NCBI GenBank assembly: GCA_001931875.2 | Contig: MSJH02000664.1 | Coordinates: forward strand, 1-30,025 | Reading direction: 5' to 3' | DNA: 30,025 bases | Source of the DNA: Byssochlamys sp. IMV 00236 | Taxonomy: Eukaryota; Ascomycota; Eurotiomycetes; Eurotiales; Thermoascaceae | In this document: one piece after another, positions 21,857 through 30,025 of the stretch | Layout of the letters: each line of letters begins with the position of its first letter | How positions within the stretch are numbered: the stretch's first letter is position 1 | Notes under the pieces: generated by a model | Databases searched by the model: none | The model's input: the letters and a program-made list of their open reading frames with translations, nothing else | Told to the model about the DNA's origin: nothing | Made by a program: the position numbers and the translations under genes

Positions 21857-22438
21857 TTAAACTGACAAAGTGGCTAAATCAATAGCCTTGTTTATTTGAT
21901 AAATATGCTTGTATACTTGTCGAAACTTTTTCAATGATTCTTGTTCCTTGAATGTAGTAGTAGTACTCGTAGCAGATTGGTTTACTGTTCCTGAGCGGAT
22001 TTCCTGTTCTGTCTGACGCCTCACTTCTTCAATCTTGGTTCTTAATGCTACAAGCTCTTCCTTTGTGGACAAGGTGGATAGAGTGATTGAAGATAGCTGA
22101 TGTTCAAGCTTCAGTTCCTTACCATAGGCAACGTTTGATAAGGACGGTGTTGTACTGTTGACTATCTGCTGCACCTTTTGTTTTGCCTTTTGTCTTTTGA
22201 TAAATGATTCGGTTGCCTTGCCTTTTCTTTTATAGATATAGTTTGTCATCCTTTCATTGATCGTTTTCAAATTAGCTTCGTTATCAGACACTTGCACAAA
22301 ACAGTGATTCCAATCTACATTATGAATAATGTGCATATTGCTATCGCCTTTCAGCCTATACAGATTGCGCATGTAAATACGCCAACATAAGCTACAAGTT
22401 AGAACTAATAATCCAAAGAATAGATACAATCTTTTCAT
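21857..22438 (-). CDS. Unrecognised 193-residue protein with N-terminal membrane anchor and coiled coils
   Basis: Single exon, 193 residues. Residues 3-20 (RLYLFFGLLVLTCSLCWR) form one hydrophobic segment followed by basic residues, a signal anchor or uncleaved leader. The rest is charged and helical: TKEELVALRTKIEEVRRQTE and KEQESLKKFRQVYKHIYQIN look coiled-coil. A basic patch is near residues 72-88 (YKRKGKATESFIKRQKAK). I do not recognise a family and assign no function. Its stop is 23 bases from the PET127 stop on the other strand; its start is about 100 bases downstream of the GMP synthase stop. Confidence 0.6.
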   Translation of the reverse strand: MKRLYLFFGLLVLTCSLCWRIYMRNLYRLKGDSNMHIIHNVDWNHCFVQVSDNEANLKTINERMTNYIYKRKGKATESFIKRQKAKQKVQQIVNSTTPSLSNVAYGKELKLEHQLSSITLSTLSTKEELVALRTKIEEVRRQTEQEIRSGTVNQSATSTTTTFKEQESLKKFRQVYKHIYQINKAIDLATLSV

Positions 22439-22540
22439 TTCAAAAAAAGAGTCAAAAAAAAAAAAAAAAAAGGATCAATCTTGTTAATTCTAATATTAAA
22501 AATATGAAAAATGCATGATTATTTTTATTAATATACTAAT

Positions 22541-24139
22541 CTACTCCCATTCAATGGTAGCAGGAGGCTTAGAGCTAATATCATATACAACACGGTTAAC
22601 ACCCTTGACTTCGTTAATAATTCTAGAAGAGATACGCTTGAGGCATTGGAACCATTCGGCGCCTGTCTTGACATCGGCAGACATGAAATCAGTTGTCTCT
22701 ACGGCTCTCAAAGCAATGACTTGTTCATAAGTACGCTTATCACCCATGACACCAACAGCCTTGACAGGTAAGAGGGCAGCATAGGCTTGAGAGATTTGAC
22801 GATAGAAGCCGTTCTTTTTGATTTCTTCAATATAGATGTGATCGGCCAAACGAGCGATTTCGACTTGTTCACGAGTGACTTCACCGAGGACACGGATGGC
22901 GATACCTGGGCCAGGGAAAGGATGGCGCCAGACCAAGTCATCATCAAGACCCAAGATCTTTCCGAGTTCACGCACTTCATCCTTGAACAATTCACGAAGA
23001 GGTTCGATCAGCTTAAGCTTCATGTCTTCCAAAAGACCACCGACGTTGTGATGGGTCTTGATGGTGGCACTGGGGCCCTTGAAGGAAATGGATTCAATGA
23101 CATCTGGGTAAAGTGTACCTTGAAGCAAGTATTCAATTTGTCCACCACATTCCTTATCGATCAATGCTGCTTCGGCTTCAAAGACTTCAATGAATGTGTT
23201 ACCAATGATCTTTCTCTTCTTTTCAGGGTCAGTCACACCCTTGAGGCGATCCAAAAAGAGGTCGCTGGCATCAGCAATCTTGAGGTTGATACCCAAATGG
23301 TCAACAAGCATCTTCTTTACATTCTCACATTCGTTCAAACGCATGACACCGTTGTCTACCAAGATAGCGTGGAATCTGTCACCGATGGCTTCGTGCATCA
23401 ATTTGGCGGCCACAGTGGAATCGACACCACCGGAGACAGCACCGATGACTCGGCCGGTGGGACCGACGATTTGACGAATACGTTCGATTTCCTTGTCAAC
23501 AAATGACTCCATGGTCCATGAGGCTGAGGCTTGACAAATATCCAAAACAAAGTTATGAAGGATTTCCTTACCGCAGGCTGTGTGAGAAAGCTCAGGGTGC
23601 AATTGAATACCGTAGAATGGCTTTTCCTTGTGAGCGACAGCAGCAAAAGGAGCAGTGGCGGTGGTACCGATCACTAAAAAGTTTTCAGCAGCTTGAGTGA
23701 CTTGATCGCCGTGAGACATCCAGACTTGAACGTCATTGGCAATACCCTTGAAGAGCTTGTCAGCATGAGAATGTTCAGGGAATTGGTGAATGGATAACTT
23801 GGCATAGCCATATTCACGATGATCACAGGCTTCGACCTTACCGCCCATCAAGTTGGTCATTTCCTGAAGACCGTAACAGATACCCAAGACAGGCACACCG
23901 GCATCAAAGACGGCAGGGTCTACACGGGGAGCATCGGTATCGTAGACAGAGTAAGGAGAGCCAGATAAGATGATACCCTTGGGCTTGAAGTGAAGTTCAG
24001 ACATCTTTTGGGTACAAGGTAAGAGTTCACAATAGATGCCAAATTCACGAACACGACGAGCAATCAAGTGAGAAGTTTGAGAGCCAAAATCCAAAATAAG
24101 GATAGTGTCAAATGCCTCATTCATTTCTGCAACGACCAT
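22541..24139 (-). CDS. GUA1: GMP synthase (glutamine-hydrolysing)
   Basis: Single uninterrupted exon, 532 residues, close to yeast Gua1 (525). It converts XMP, glutamine and ATP to GMP, the last step of de novo GMP synthesis, in the cytosol. The glutamine amidotransferase domain has nucleophile C88 (VLGICYGLQ) with H181 and E183 (QLHPELSHT). The ATP-pyrophosphatase domain has the P-loop SGGVDS at 236-241. The C-terminal dimerisation domain shows [17 protein letters not shown] and ends PPATIEWE. It has no introns and richer third-position G/C than most neighbours, suggesting high expression. An in-frame Met at residue 6 is an alternative start. Confidence 0.97.
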   Translation of the reverse strand: MVVAEMNEAFDTILILDFGSQTSHLIARRVREFGIYCELLPCTQKMSELHFKPKGIILSGSPYSVYDTDAPRVDPAVFDAGVPVLGICYGLQEMTNLMGGKVEACDHREYGYAKLSIHQFPEHSHADKLFKGIANDVQVWMSHGDQVTQAAENFLVIGTTATAPFAAVAHKEKPFYGIQLHPELSHTACGKEILHNFVLDICQASASWTMESFVDKEIERIRQIVGPTGRVIGAVSGGVDSTVAAKLMHEAIGDRFHAILVDNGVMRLNECENVKKMLVDHLGINLKIADASDLFLDRLKGVTDPEKKRKIIGNTFIEVFEAEAALIDKECGGQIEYLLQGTLYPDVIESISFKGPSATIKTHHNVGGLLEDMKLKLIEPLRELFKDEVRELGKILGLDDDLVWRHPFPGPGIAIRVLGEVTREQVEIARLADHIYIEEIKKNGFYRQISQAYAALLPVKAVGVMGDKRTYEQVIALRAVETTDFMSADVKTGAEWFQCLKRISSRIINEVKGVNRVVYDISSKPPATIEWE

Positions 24140-24240
24140 TTTGAGTCTTTATAAAGAAGAATTTATTATAAAAAGAAAAAGGGGAAACGGGGTAGTGAAA
24201 GATAACCACCCAAAATTTGATTGAAACAAACAGTTTGGGT

Positions 24241-24284
24241 TTTTATATGAAGATTTGGAAATTAAAAAATTTGCGTGTGACTCA
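24241..24284 (-). promoter_or_regulatory. TATA box and TGACTCA site upstream of GMP synthase
   Basis: Read on the minus strand, TATAAAA lies at 24247-24241, about 100 bases before the start codon. A perfect TGACTCA, the bZIP/Gcn4-type (general amino acid and purine control) site, is at 24278-24284. In yeast, purine genes respond to Gcn4; the same control here is an inference from this one site. Confidence 0.5.
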
Positions 24285-25306
24285 CTTCTTGTGACTATGT
24301 CAAGGTCATCCATCTCACATCAAGTTCAACATGAATGATGCTCGGATCACTCATAAAAAAAGCTCAAGAAGGGAAAGTTCTTTGCTTTATTATCAATAAA
24401 TCAATTTGTTACATTTATTCTTTCTATGGATTGTATTATTATCACTATTTTTAAGAGTAAAATAAGAGCAATGGTAAGAGTAGGCAAGAGGGTAACCAAT
24501 GGAATATGTTTCCTAACGCCACAGTATCAGCTGAATATCCAATCAAAAAAATACAAAGTTCGACCAATGAAAAATTAAGTTTTGATCAAAAACGGCTGGC
24601 TTGACCAATTTCCGGTCAAATCAATTACAAAGGTCATTTGTTTAAGCATTTAGGGAAAAAGTTGATAAATCTTCTGAAATTTGCAGTTCGCGTAGAGAAA
24701 TAATGAACAATAAAAAGTATAATAGTTTGTGGAGATATAGCTCAATGAATTTTGATCAAATAAGGCAAAATTAGCTCTGGTCCGTTGAATAGGTACAAAA
24801 AAGAATAGAAGGTGGCCACAGATATATATCATCATCAATAGCTATAATATCACCATGTGATTGAAGAAAAACACTGCAGGGCGAAAGAAGATTTTACAAA
24901 TGACAAACAAAAAGCACTAAAACAAACAATTGCACTCACAAAACGCCAAATCACCAAATTTGAGAACAGGGTAAAAAAAGGTTGGTGTTTTTAAAAGCGG
25001 CAGGATTGTACAGTTGTCGAAATGGAGACGAAAGATGTGATGTTATGCTCTCTGAGCCGTGCTTTTTTATTCGTAATTTAAATAAATATTCTGAAATATT
25101 TGACTTTTCGATAGGTTCGTTTTGACAGCTTTGTTTATTGTTAATAACATAATAGAATACAATAAAGAATATTTGCTTACTTTTTCTAATCTTTGTAATA
25201 ATTCTGATTAAGATCCCACAAAGAAAAGAAAAAGAAGAATGAATCTGGTAATGACGAGGTAGTTTTATTGTATAGAGTGCATCTTTATTACGTCTCATAC
25301 GACTTT

Positions 25307-25307
<1 letters not shown>
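24285..25307. other. Intergenic stretch, about 1 kb, no gene seen
   Basis: This is very AT-rich sequence between the GMP synthase promoter and the internal T39 run. It contains an inverted repeat TTGACC/GGTCAA at 24601-24619 (7-base loop) and no recognisable coding sequence. A long minus-strand open frame here is low-complexity and unconvincing. Confidence 0.6.

Positions 25308-25346
<39 letters not shown>
25308..25346. repeat. Internal T39 homopolymer
   Basis: Thirty-nine T in a row mark the boundary between the ordinary gene-dense part and the decayed right arm. It is followed directly by CTTTTCCAG, which reads as a splice acceptor for the downstream relic. The exact length is unreliable in most sequencing methods. 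Confidence 0.9.
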
Positions 25347-25347
25347 C

Positions 25348-26739
25348 TTTTCCAGGCGCATAATGGCATTAAGTGGGTATCTCCGTTCGTACTATTGGAC
25401 AGCTTTCACGGTGCAGCTTTTTGGGGCCTGGATGGAATGCATCTTTGGGGGCAAAGCATTGGAAAACAGATTTGGTTATTGGCAAGTGATGATGGCAAAG
25501 TATGGCGGAAATAATCCATTTTTTCTGCGTAAGCAATATCGCGATAAGCTAAGCTTGTCTATCCTTGAAGCAAAGGATATTAATCCACGAGATTGTTTAG
25601 ACGGTGAATTAATTGGTAAATGATCTCCTTCTATTCATGATATGGGCTTCCTGTAACAATTGTAATAATATAGACATGCCTTACAAATCTGGTTTTGCTC
25701 GTGCTGTTGATATAATCGACTTTCTTTTATATATTGTACCTACAGTATATACTGACGCTTTAGAAGACCAGCAGAACGCAGTTGATATGAAAATCGCTCG
25801 TAGATGGCAACAGAACCAAATCATTAACCCTGGGGATTATGTTCAGAGAGAAGCAACAAACAATATCTGTTCTGCATTGAAGGCTATATCCAGAGCATGC
25901 CGTATATCGCAGAAATATGTCTTGATAACAATGACTTATAGGACTATCAGAAGCAGGAAATTACAATTAGAGTAAAGCAATGACATGATTGAACTAACGT
26001 TTGGTATTGTCATGATGAAGCTTCGTTGATCATTGGCATAGAGTATTGATGACGCATATAGGAACCAAAGGCTTCACGATCAATGAACATCTTCTTTTGC
26101 ACCTTCATATGGTAGCTAGAACTCTGGGCCCACCAAGATATTTCAGTGCGCAACCATTGGAAAGAATGATTGGCAAATTAAAGCAACAAACCAACTCAAG
26201 GCCTCAGCCCGGAGAAAATGCTGCCAATATAGTCCGAGCACATAATGCTGATGCTTATAATAGGATGCACCATCCCCTAGAAACTATTAAACTATAGGAT
26301 ACAAACAGGTGTGTAACTCAGAGCTTGCAACTAAAATTTACCAAGGTACCGACGAAGGAAATGCTCTATCAATGCTATTAAGCTTAAATTATGAGTTCTA
26401 CCTCTTGCCATCTTATTTTCCGACTCTAAATGGGCAAGAAATCAAGAATCACCGAAAAAAAAAGATACGAGGATCATCTACAAGGAAGATACCGAATTGA
26501 GAATGGCCAAATTAACTACGTTATTTGCGACAAAAACCAGCGATACATACCATGCCGGTATTATTGATTCATGTTTGCTTCTGCCAGACGACAATAGTGG
26601 TGTTGTTGTTACAGCGTTGCCACTTTCAGCCAGTGGCTCTGATAGAATCATAAACGCAGAAGATATTTTTGGCTATGCCATCATTGTTCCATCCATTCTT
26701 GAAAGTGACTCCTTTTATGTGTCTTGGAAATCTTGTTAA
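25348..26739 (+). pseudogene. Decayed Tnp2/CACTA-like transposase
   Basis: Translated fragments in order: SPFVLLDSFHGAAFWGLDGM with a D-x-MH motif like the second catalytic Asp of Tnp2/KDZ-type transposases; YGGNNPFFLRKQYRDKL; YKSGFARAVDIIDFLLYIVP; EHLLLHLHMVARTLGPPRYF then ERMIGKLKQQTNSRPQPGEN, like the DUF4218-type region; and a last piece IFGYAIIVPSILESDSFYVS. A one-base frameshift sits near 25491, a likely old intron at 25616-25673, and several stops and frame changes follow 25970. No intact frame exists, so the element copy looks dead. The superfamily is inferred from motif wording; no terminal inverted repeats were seen. Confidence 0.55.
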
Positions 26740-27085
26740 TGATACATAAAATTAATAATTGTCTCAAAGTTTATTTCATATCATTTCGTTTGTCACATCA
26801 AATCTGCATAATATCCAAAAATTCCTATTCACTTCCCGTGTTGTATATATATATATATATTACGTCAAAGGGTATAATCTTCTTCGATATAAACGTAGAA
26901 ATACGGCAAACATCTCACTTTACGATTGGCTGATTTGACCTTATGTTCACATGGGGGAGTTAAGCGAGAAATGAAGGGATGATTTGGCTTGTACAAGCAT
27001 GAATAATGCAAAGGTATACGTACAAAATACTTTCTTTTAAAGTGAATGTTAAGTAATTTGAAACTTGTAGATAAAATGAACATTA

Positions 27086-27532
27086 CACGGATGCTCAAGT
27101 AGTTCTCACTTGCCAGTAGCATACATTGAAGCATTAAAGGATAATGTAGATCTAGTAAGAGCCAATGCTAATTTAGTACAGAAAGAAGAGACTTGAGCTG
27201 ACCGAGAATGTGCACGCCAGATACCTTAAACAGTTACCTTTGTGAATTCCAAAACAATATTAGAGTACAATTGCAAATGGGTAGAGGATGCTTTTGTGCT
27301 GTCTTTAGTGGAGAGTCATGATTACTGCACACAACAGCTACACGACCAATTGAATAAGTACCAAAATAACAAGAAAACATACGTACCATCCCAAGGAAAA
27401 TTTTTGTACAATTACAAGGCTGAGGAATGTATTTTTATACAGCTGACATTATATTTGCGCTATCTATTTGGTACAGTAACGATACTTTATATGGATATTT
27501 TATGTTATAAAAGGCATACTAGCAGACAATAA
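27086..27532 (+). pseudogene. Decayed coiled-coil ORF with two in-frame stops
   Basis: One plus-strand frame reads through SHLPVAYIEALKDNVDLVRA, then TGA (27194), a short piece, then TAA, then TFVNSKTILEYNCKWVEDAF and QQLHDQLNKYQNNKKTYV to the stop at 27532. The same frame on both sides of the stops indicates a single former gene. I do not recognise the family; repeat or transposon-linked origin is likely from the neighbourhood. Confidence 0.35.
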
Positions 27533-27584
27533 AAAAAAGGCATAAATACGATAGGTGAACAATAAAAAGAAAGCATGTGAGCGA

Positions 27585-28413
27585 CTAATGGTTCAGAACA
27601 ACTGGGCATTTTCTATGTTTTGATGTACATATGATTTTCTTAGCATCAAAAGTATTCATATGACTCTCCGATATTACATTGTTGACCAGTTCAAAGCAAT
27701 TCTTATAGCATTGTATCACTGGCAACAGATCACTGAGATTGGCAAAGTAGGAAAGGATTTCCGTCAGGCCCTTTGGTAAAGTGATTGAACATATCTCCAT
27801 CATTACATAGAATCCTTTAGATAGCAAAGTTGAGATGTAGAATGTAGCTTGCATACCGATCACTTGGATCCCGATGATTCCTTTATATCTGTTATAATTT
27901 ATGGATTCCATCGACAAGGAGCTGATTCGATAAAGGTCCATCCAGCACATGTACACATCATCTTTCCGGCCCTCTCCTTTAACCTCTCTAACCAACACCG
28001 GACCAATCCAATTGGAATTTTCCAGGACGTTACCACCAAAATCATGCTGCTTACTGTTTGACTCCAGTGCTCTGATATTCAGCCTATAATTTACACATAA
28101 ACATGAGCAAAAGAAACTTTTATATCGTATGGATGCTAATTTACCACTGCAAGTGCCTTCTTTTATCAGAGTTATTGAATATCGGCGAGAGAACAGGATT
28201 TACGTAAAAGCATCCAACTTGACTTTCATTGATTTGGCCATTGAACTTGTACTTGGGGATACTTCAAGAAGGCCACGGATTCTTAATATCACCATGTCAT
28301 CATGATTATTGCAGTCATCATCTGAAAGTAGATTGCTTATTTGCTTTGCTGCTTTTGACATGGTGATTGCATGATCTTTTGTCTCCTGATAAATGATGAG
28401 CTCATTGATACGC
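27585..28413 (-). pseudogene. Broken unrecognised gene, minus strand
   Basis: The minus-strand coding content runs from about 28413 (INELIIYQETKDHAITMSKA) through LLSDDDCNNHDDMVILRIRG to a frame break at about 28200, where a TAA interrupts and FYVNPVLSPIFNNSDKRRH continues in another frame. A GT-AG intron fits at 28144-28084, then RALESNSKQHDFGGNVLENS, WIGPVLVREVKGEGRKDDV and a last long stretch to the stop at 27585. The broken frame and missing start suggest a pseudogene. This type of sequence seems to me repeated in mucoralean genomes, but I cannot name it. Confidence 0.4.
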
Positions 28414-28906
28414 GAATTGTTTAAATTTACCTACCTTCAGAATTTTTCAATTCGTACTTTGATATCAGTGTGAATTTCTATTGAGTCCATTATACCAAAG
28501 ATTTTTTTGATTTCATGTTGAATGGACAGAATGCATGCATGACTCATTAAAAATACTTGAAGCTAGTCGACTTGTTTGCCCAGGTTTAAGTAGCAGAATA
28601 TTGTTGATAGCCAATAATTCTTGGATATCAGCCTCAAGGAAACAATCTTTTGATTTAGGGAAACACTACACGCACCAGAAATTAGACTAATACTACAGGC
28701 ACTACCTCTACCTATTACCTATGATATCGTCCAACAAAGCTTTTCACCATTTTGTTTCGTTTCTTTCCAAGAAAGAAAGAGATAAAAAAGAAGTGTTGTT
28801 ATTTATTCTAGTTTTATGTTGTCAGACTATCAACAAAGATGCAAGAGCACGTGTAGCTATGATGACATCGTATTTTATATCAAGGAGTGAACTGGGCAGT
28901 CTTAGG

Positions 28907-29400
28907 TTAGGCAGAGGCTTTGGCAATGTTAAGTTGTATAGTGACAACGTAGGTAACATCCAAGGAAGCGCCCGTAGCATTGGCTTGTTTTCTGGTGCAT
29001 TTTCTGGTGCATGTAGTATTGACCTTTGATTTAATCTGCTTGGCTGCTTCTGATTGATATTTTTTGACATTGACATTGTCAATTTCATACTTGTTTTCAT
29101 CATCATATGTATAATTATTCAAGTTAATACAGGCATAGTCATTATCGTGCTGTAACTTTAAAGATATATACATTAGCTAAATTGATGATGTAATTTTAGT
29201 GTTTACAAAAATGGTACTTGCATCAGGAGTATCTCCAAGGGTTTGCTCAGATGCATTCCCTGGTGTATGCTTGGGCACGTTATTAACAGCTAGTGGTAAA
29301 ATAAACAGTGAGAGTATATTCAGTATTGACACGTTTTTAAGCTTACATGATTTCACCTATGGAAAAAACAAAATTTGCTAATATCAAGATCATATCAATA
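28907..29400 (-). pseudogene. Coding-like decayed segment, minus strand
   Basis: An open frame ending at 28907 reads LKLQHDNDYACINLNNYTYD, YEIDNVNVKKYQSEAAKQIK and NATGASLDVTYVVTIQLNI; a stop lies just before its first Met and less clear coding sequence continues upstream. A 12-base direct repeat (TTTTCTGGTGCA twice, about 28987-29010 on the plus strand) gives a duplicated CTRK peptide. The family is unknown. Confidence 0.25.
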
Positions 29401-29430
29401 AGCGCAATTTTTTAATATTTGCAATATTCG

Positions 29431-29984
29431 TTATGTTGTTATTAGAAGATCAGTATCCTTAAACGACTTATCATCTTCAATCTGTTGTTTGTCTTTTACG
29501 TTACGAATGAGAGCAGGCTGTCTAAAAATTGTGATATGGTCACGTGCAACGTTGAACCTCACATTGTCTATAGGGTTGCCATGCACATCCTCCATCAACT
29601 TTCTAAAGAGGTCCCAAGAGAATTGACACTTGTGCTTGGTGCCCTCAACAAGAGGGATGTTGAACAGATTTATTAGGGTATAAGTTGTCTAAAAACAGGC
29701 ACTGGCTTAACTCGTCGTTTCTTGTACGCCTTGGCCTGTTTGGGTCTGTTGTGTTAGCAAGAATGCTCTCAAGTTATTCTCTCAGCTTAGTATTCTCTTG
29801 CTGCATTTCAAAAAGCCTTTCTTCATATTCTTCCTTTGCAGTTCTTAGCTCCTTAACATCGTCCTTTATTTCAGCTATCTGAGCTGAAACAGTCTTTATT
29901 GCATCCTCAATCTCGTTTTGAGTAGAGATGATGGCAAGGACAACGTTGTTAAGCATTTCTTCACGGTTGTTGAAAATAACAGTC

Positions 29985-29985
<1 letters not shown>
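29431..29985 (-). pseudogene. Decayed coiled-coil protein gene cut by the right edge
   Basis: The minus-strand frame is open from the A40 run: TVIFNNREEMLNNVVLAIIS, then a coiled coil (AEIKDDVKELRTAKEEYEER) to TAA at 29776-29774. The same frame continues after the stop with LESILANTTDPNRPRRTRND and LSQCLFLDN. A shift near 29655 leads to CQFSWDLFRKLMEDVHGNPI and DNVRFNVARDHITIFRQPAL, ending at 29431. The stop and the shift show it is broken, and its 5' end lies beyond the window. The family is not recognised. Confidence 0.4.

Positions 29986-30025
<40 letters not shown>
29986..30025. repeat. A40 homopolymer at the right edge
   Basis: The window ends with 40 consecutive A. Together with the T29 start this suggests that the contig stops at unresolved homopolymers. 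Confidence 0.95.

Noticed and set aside
22787..23506. 239-codon plus-strand ORF
   Set aside because: It lies wholly antisense to the GMP synthase exon; open antisense frames are expected from the codon bias of that gene.
24951..25361. 136-codon minus-strand ORF starting with a polylysine run
   Set aside because: Its start is the reverse complement of the T39 homopolymer and the rest is AT-rich low-information sequence with no motif.

Overview
This window looks like a nuclear contig from a Mucoromycota fungus, probably Mucorales (Rhizopus/Mucor-like). That is an inference from several features: AT-rich DNA, small genes 50-300 bases apart, many 45-70 base introns with GTAAGT/GTAAAT donors and CTAAC-type branch points, no operons, and purely eukaryotic gene content. 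The sequence starts with a T29 run and ends with an A40 run, so both edges look like contig ends at homopolymers.

Left and middle part (about 1-24.2 kb) is ordinary gene-dense chromosome. In order: a Dsc3-like Golgi E3-ligase subunit (+), a DUF2433 phosphoesterase-like protein with a C-terminal RRM (+), a vacuolar proteinase A/PEP4 homologue (+), mRNA cap guanine-N7 methyltransferase (-), a CYSTM micro-protein (-), a secreted defensin-like peptide (+), mitochondrial Met-tRNA formyltransferase (-), ribosomal protein eL37 (-), a cell-wall-integrity type MAP kinase kinase (+), an Sfl1/Mga1-like HSF-domain factor (-), a MINDY-family deubiquitinase with a UIM-like helix and CaaX tail (-), a ZC3H3-like five-CCCH protein (-), the mitochondrial nuclease-fold protein Pet127 (+), an unrecognised membrane-anchored coiled-coil protein (-), and intronless GMP synthase (-). 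I rebuilt exon structures by hand; all coding sums are multiples of three. Three gene pairs are tail to tail with 7, 23 and 85 bases between stop codons. eL37 and the MAPKK are divergent with about 200 bases between their start codons.

Right part (about 25.3-30.0 kb) is different. It starts at an internal T39 run and ends at the A40 run, and holds decayed coding stretches on both strands: a Tnp2/CACTA-like transposase relic and at least three other broken reading frames with in-frame stops and frameshifts. No intact gene was found there.

The genes are mostly independent housekeeping functions. Loose themes are protein turnover (Dsc3, MINDY, PEP4), mRNA processing (cap methyltransferase, ZC3H3-like, DUF2433-RRM), mitochondrial gene expression (FMT, Pet127) and stress/cell wall (MAPKK, HSF, CYSTM). 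The most interesting items are the defensin-like peptide, the MINDY C-terminal tail, the RRM-fused degenerate phosphoesterase, a perfect-consensus GC-AG intron, and the decayed block between T39 and A40.
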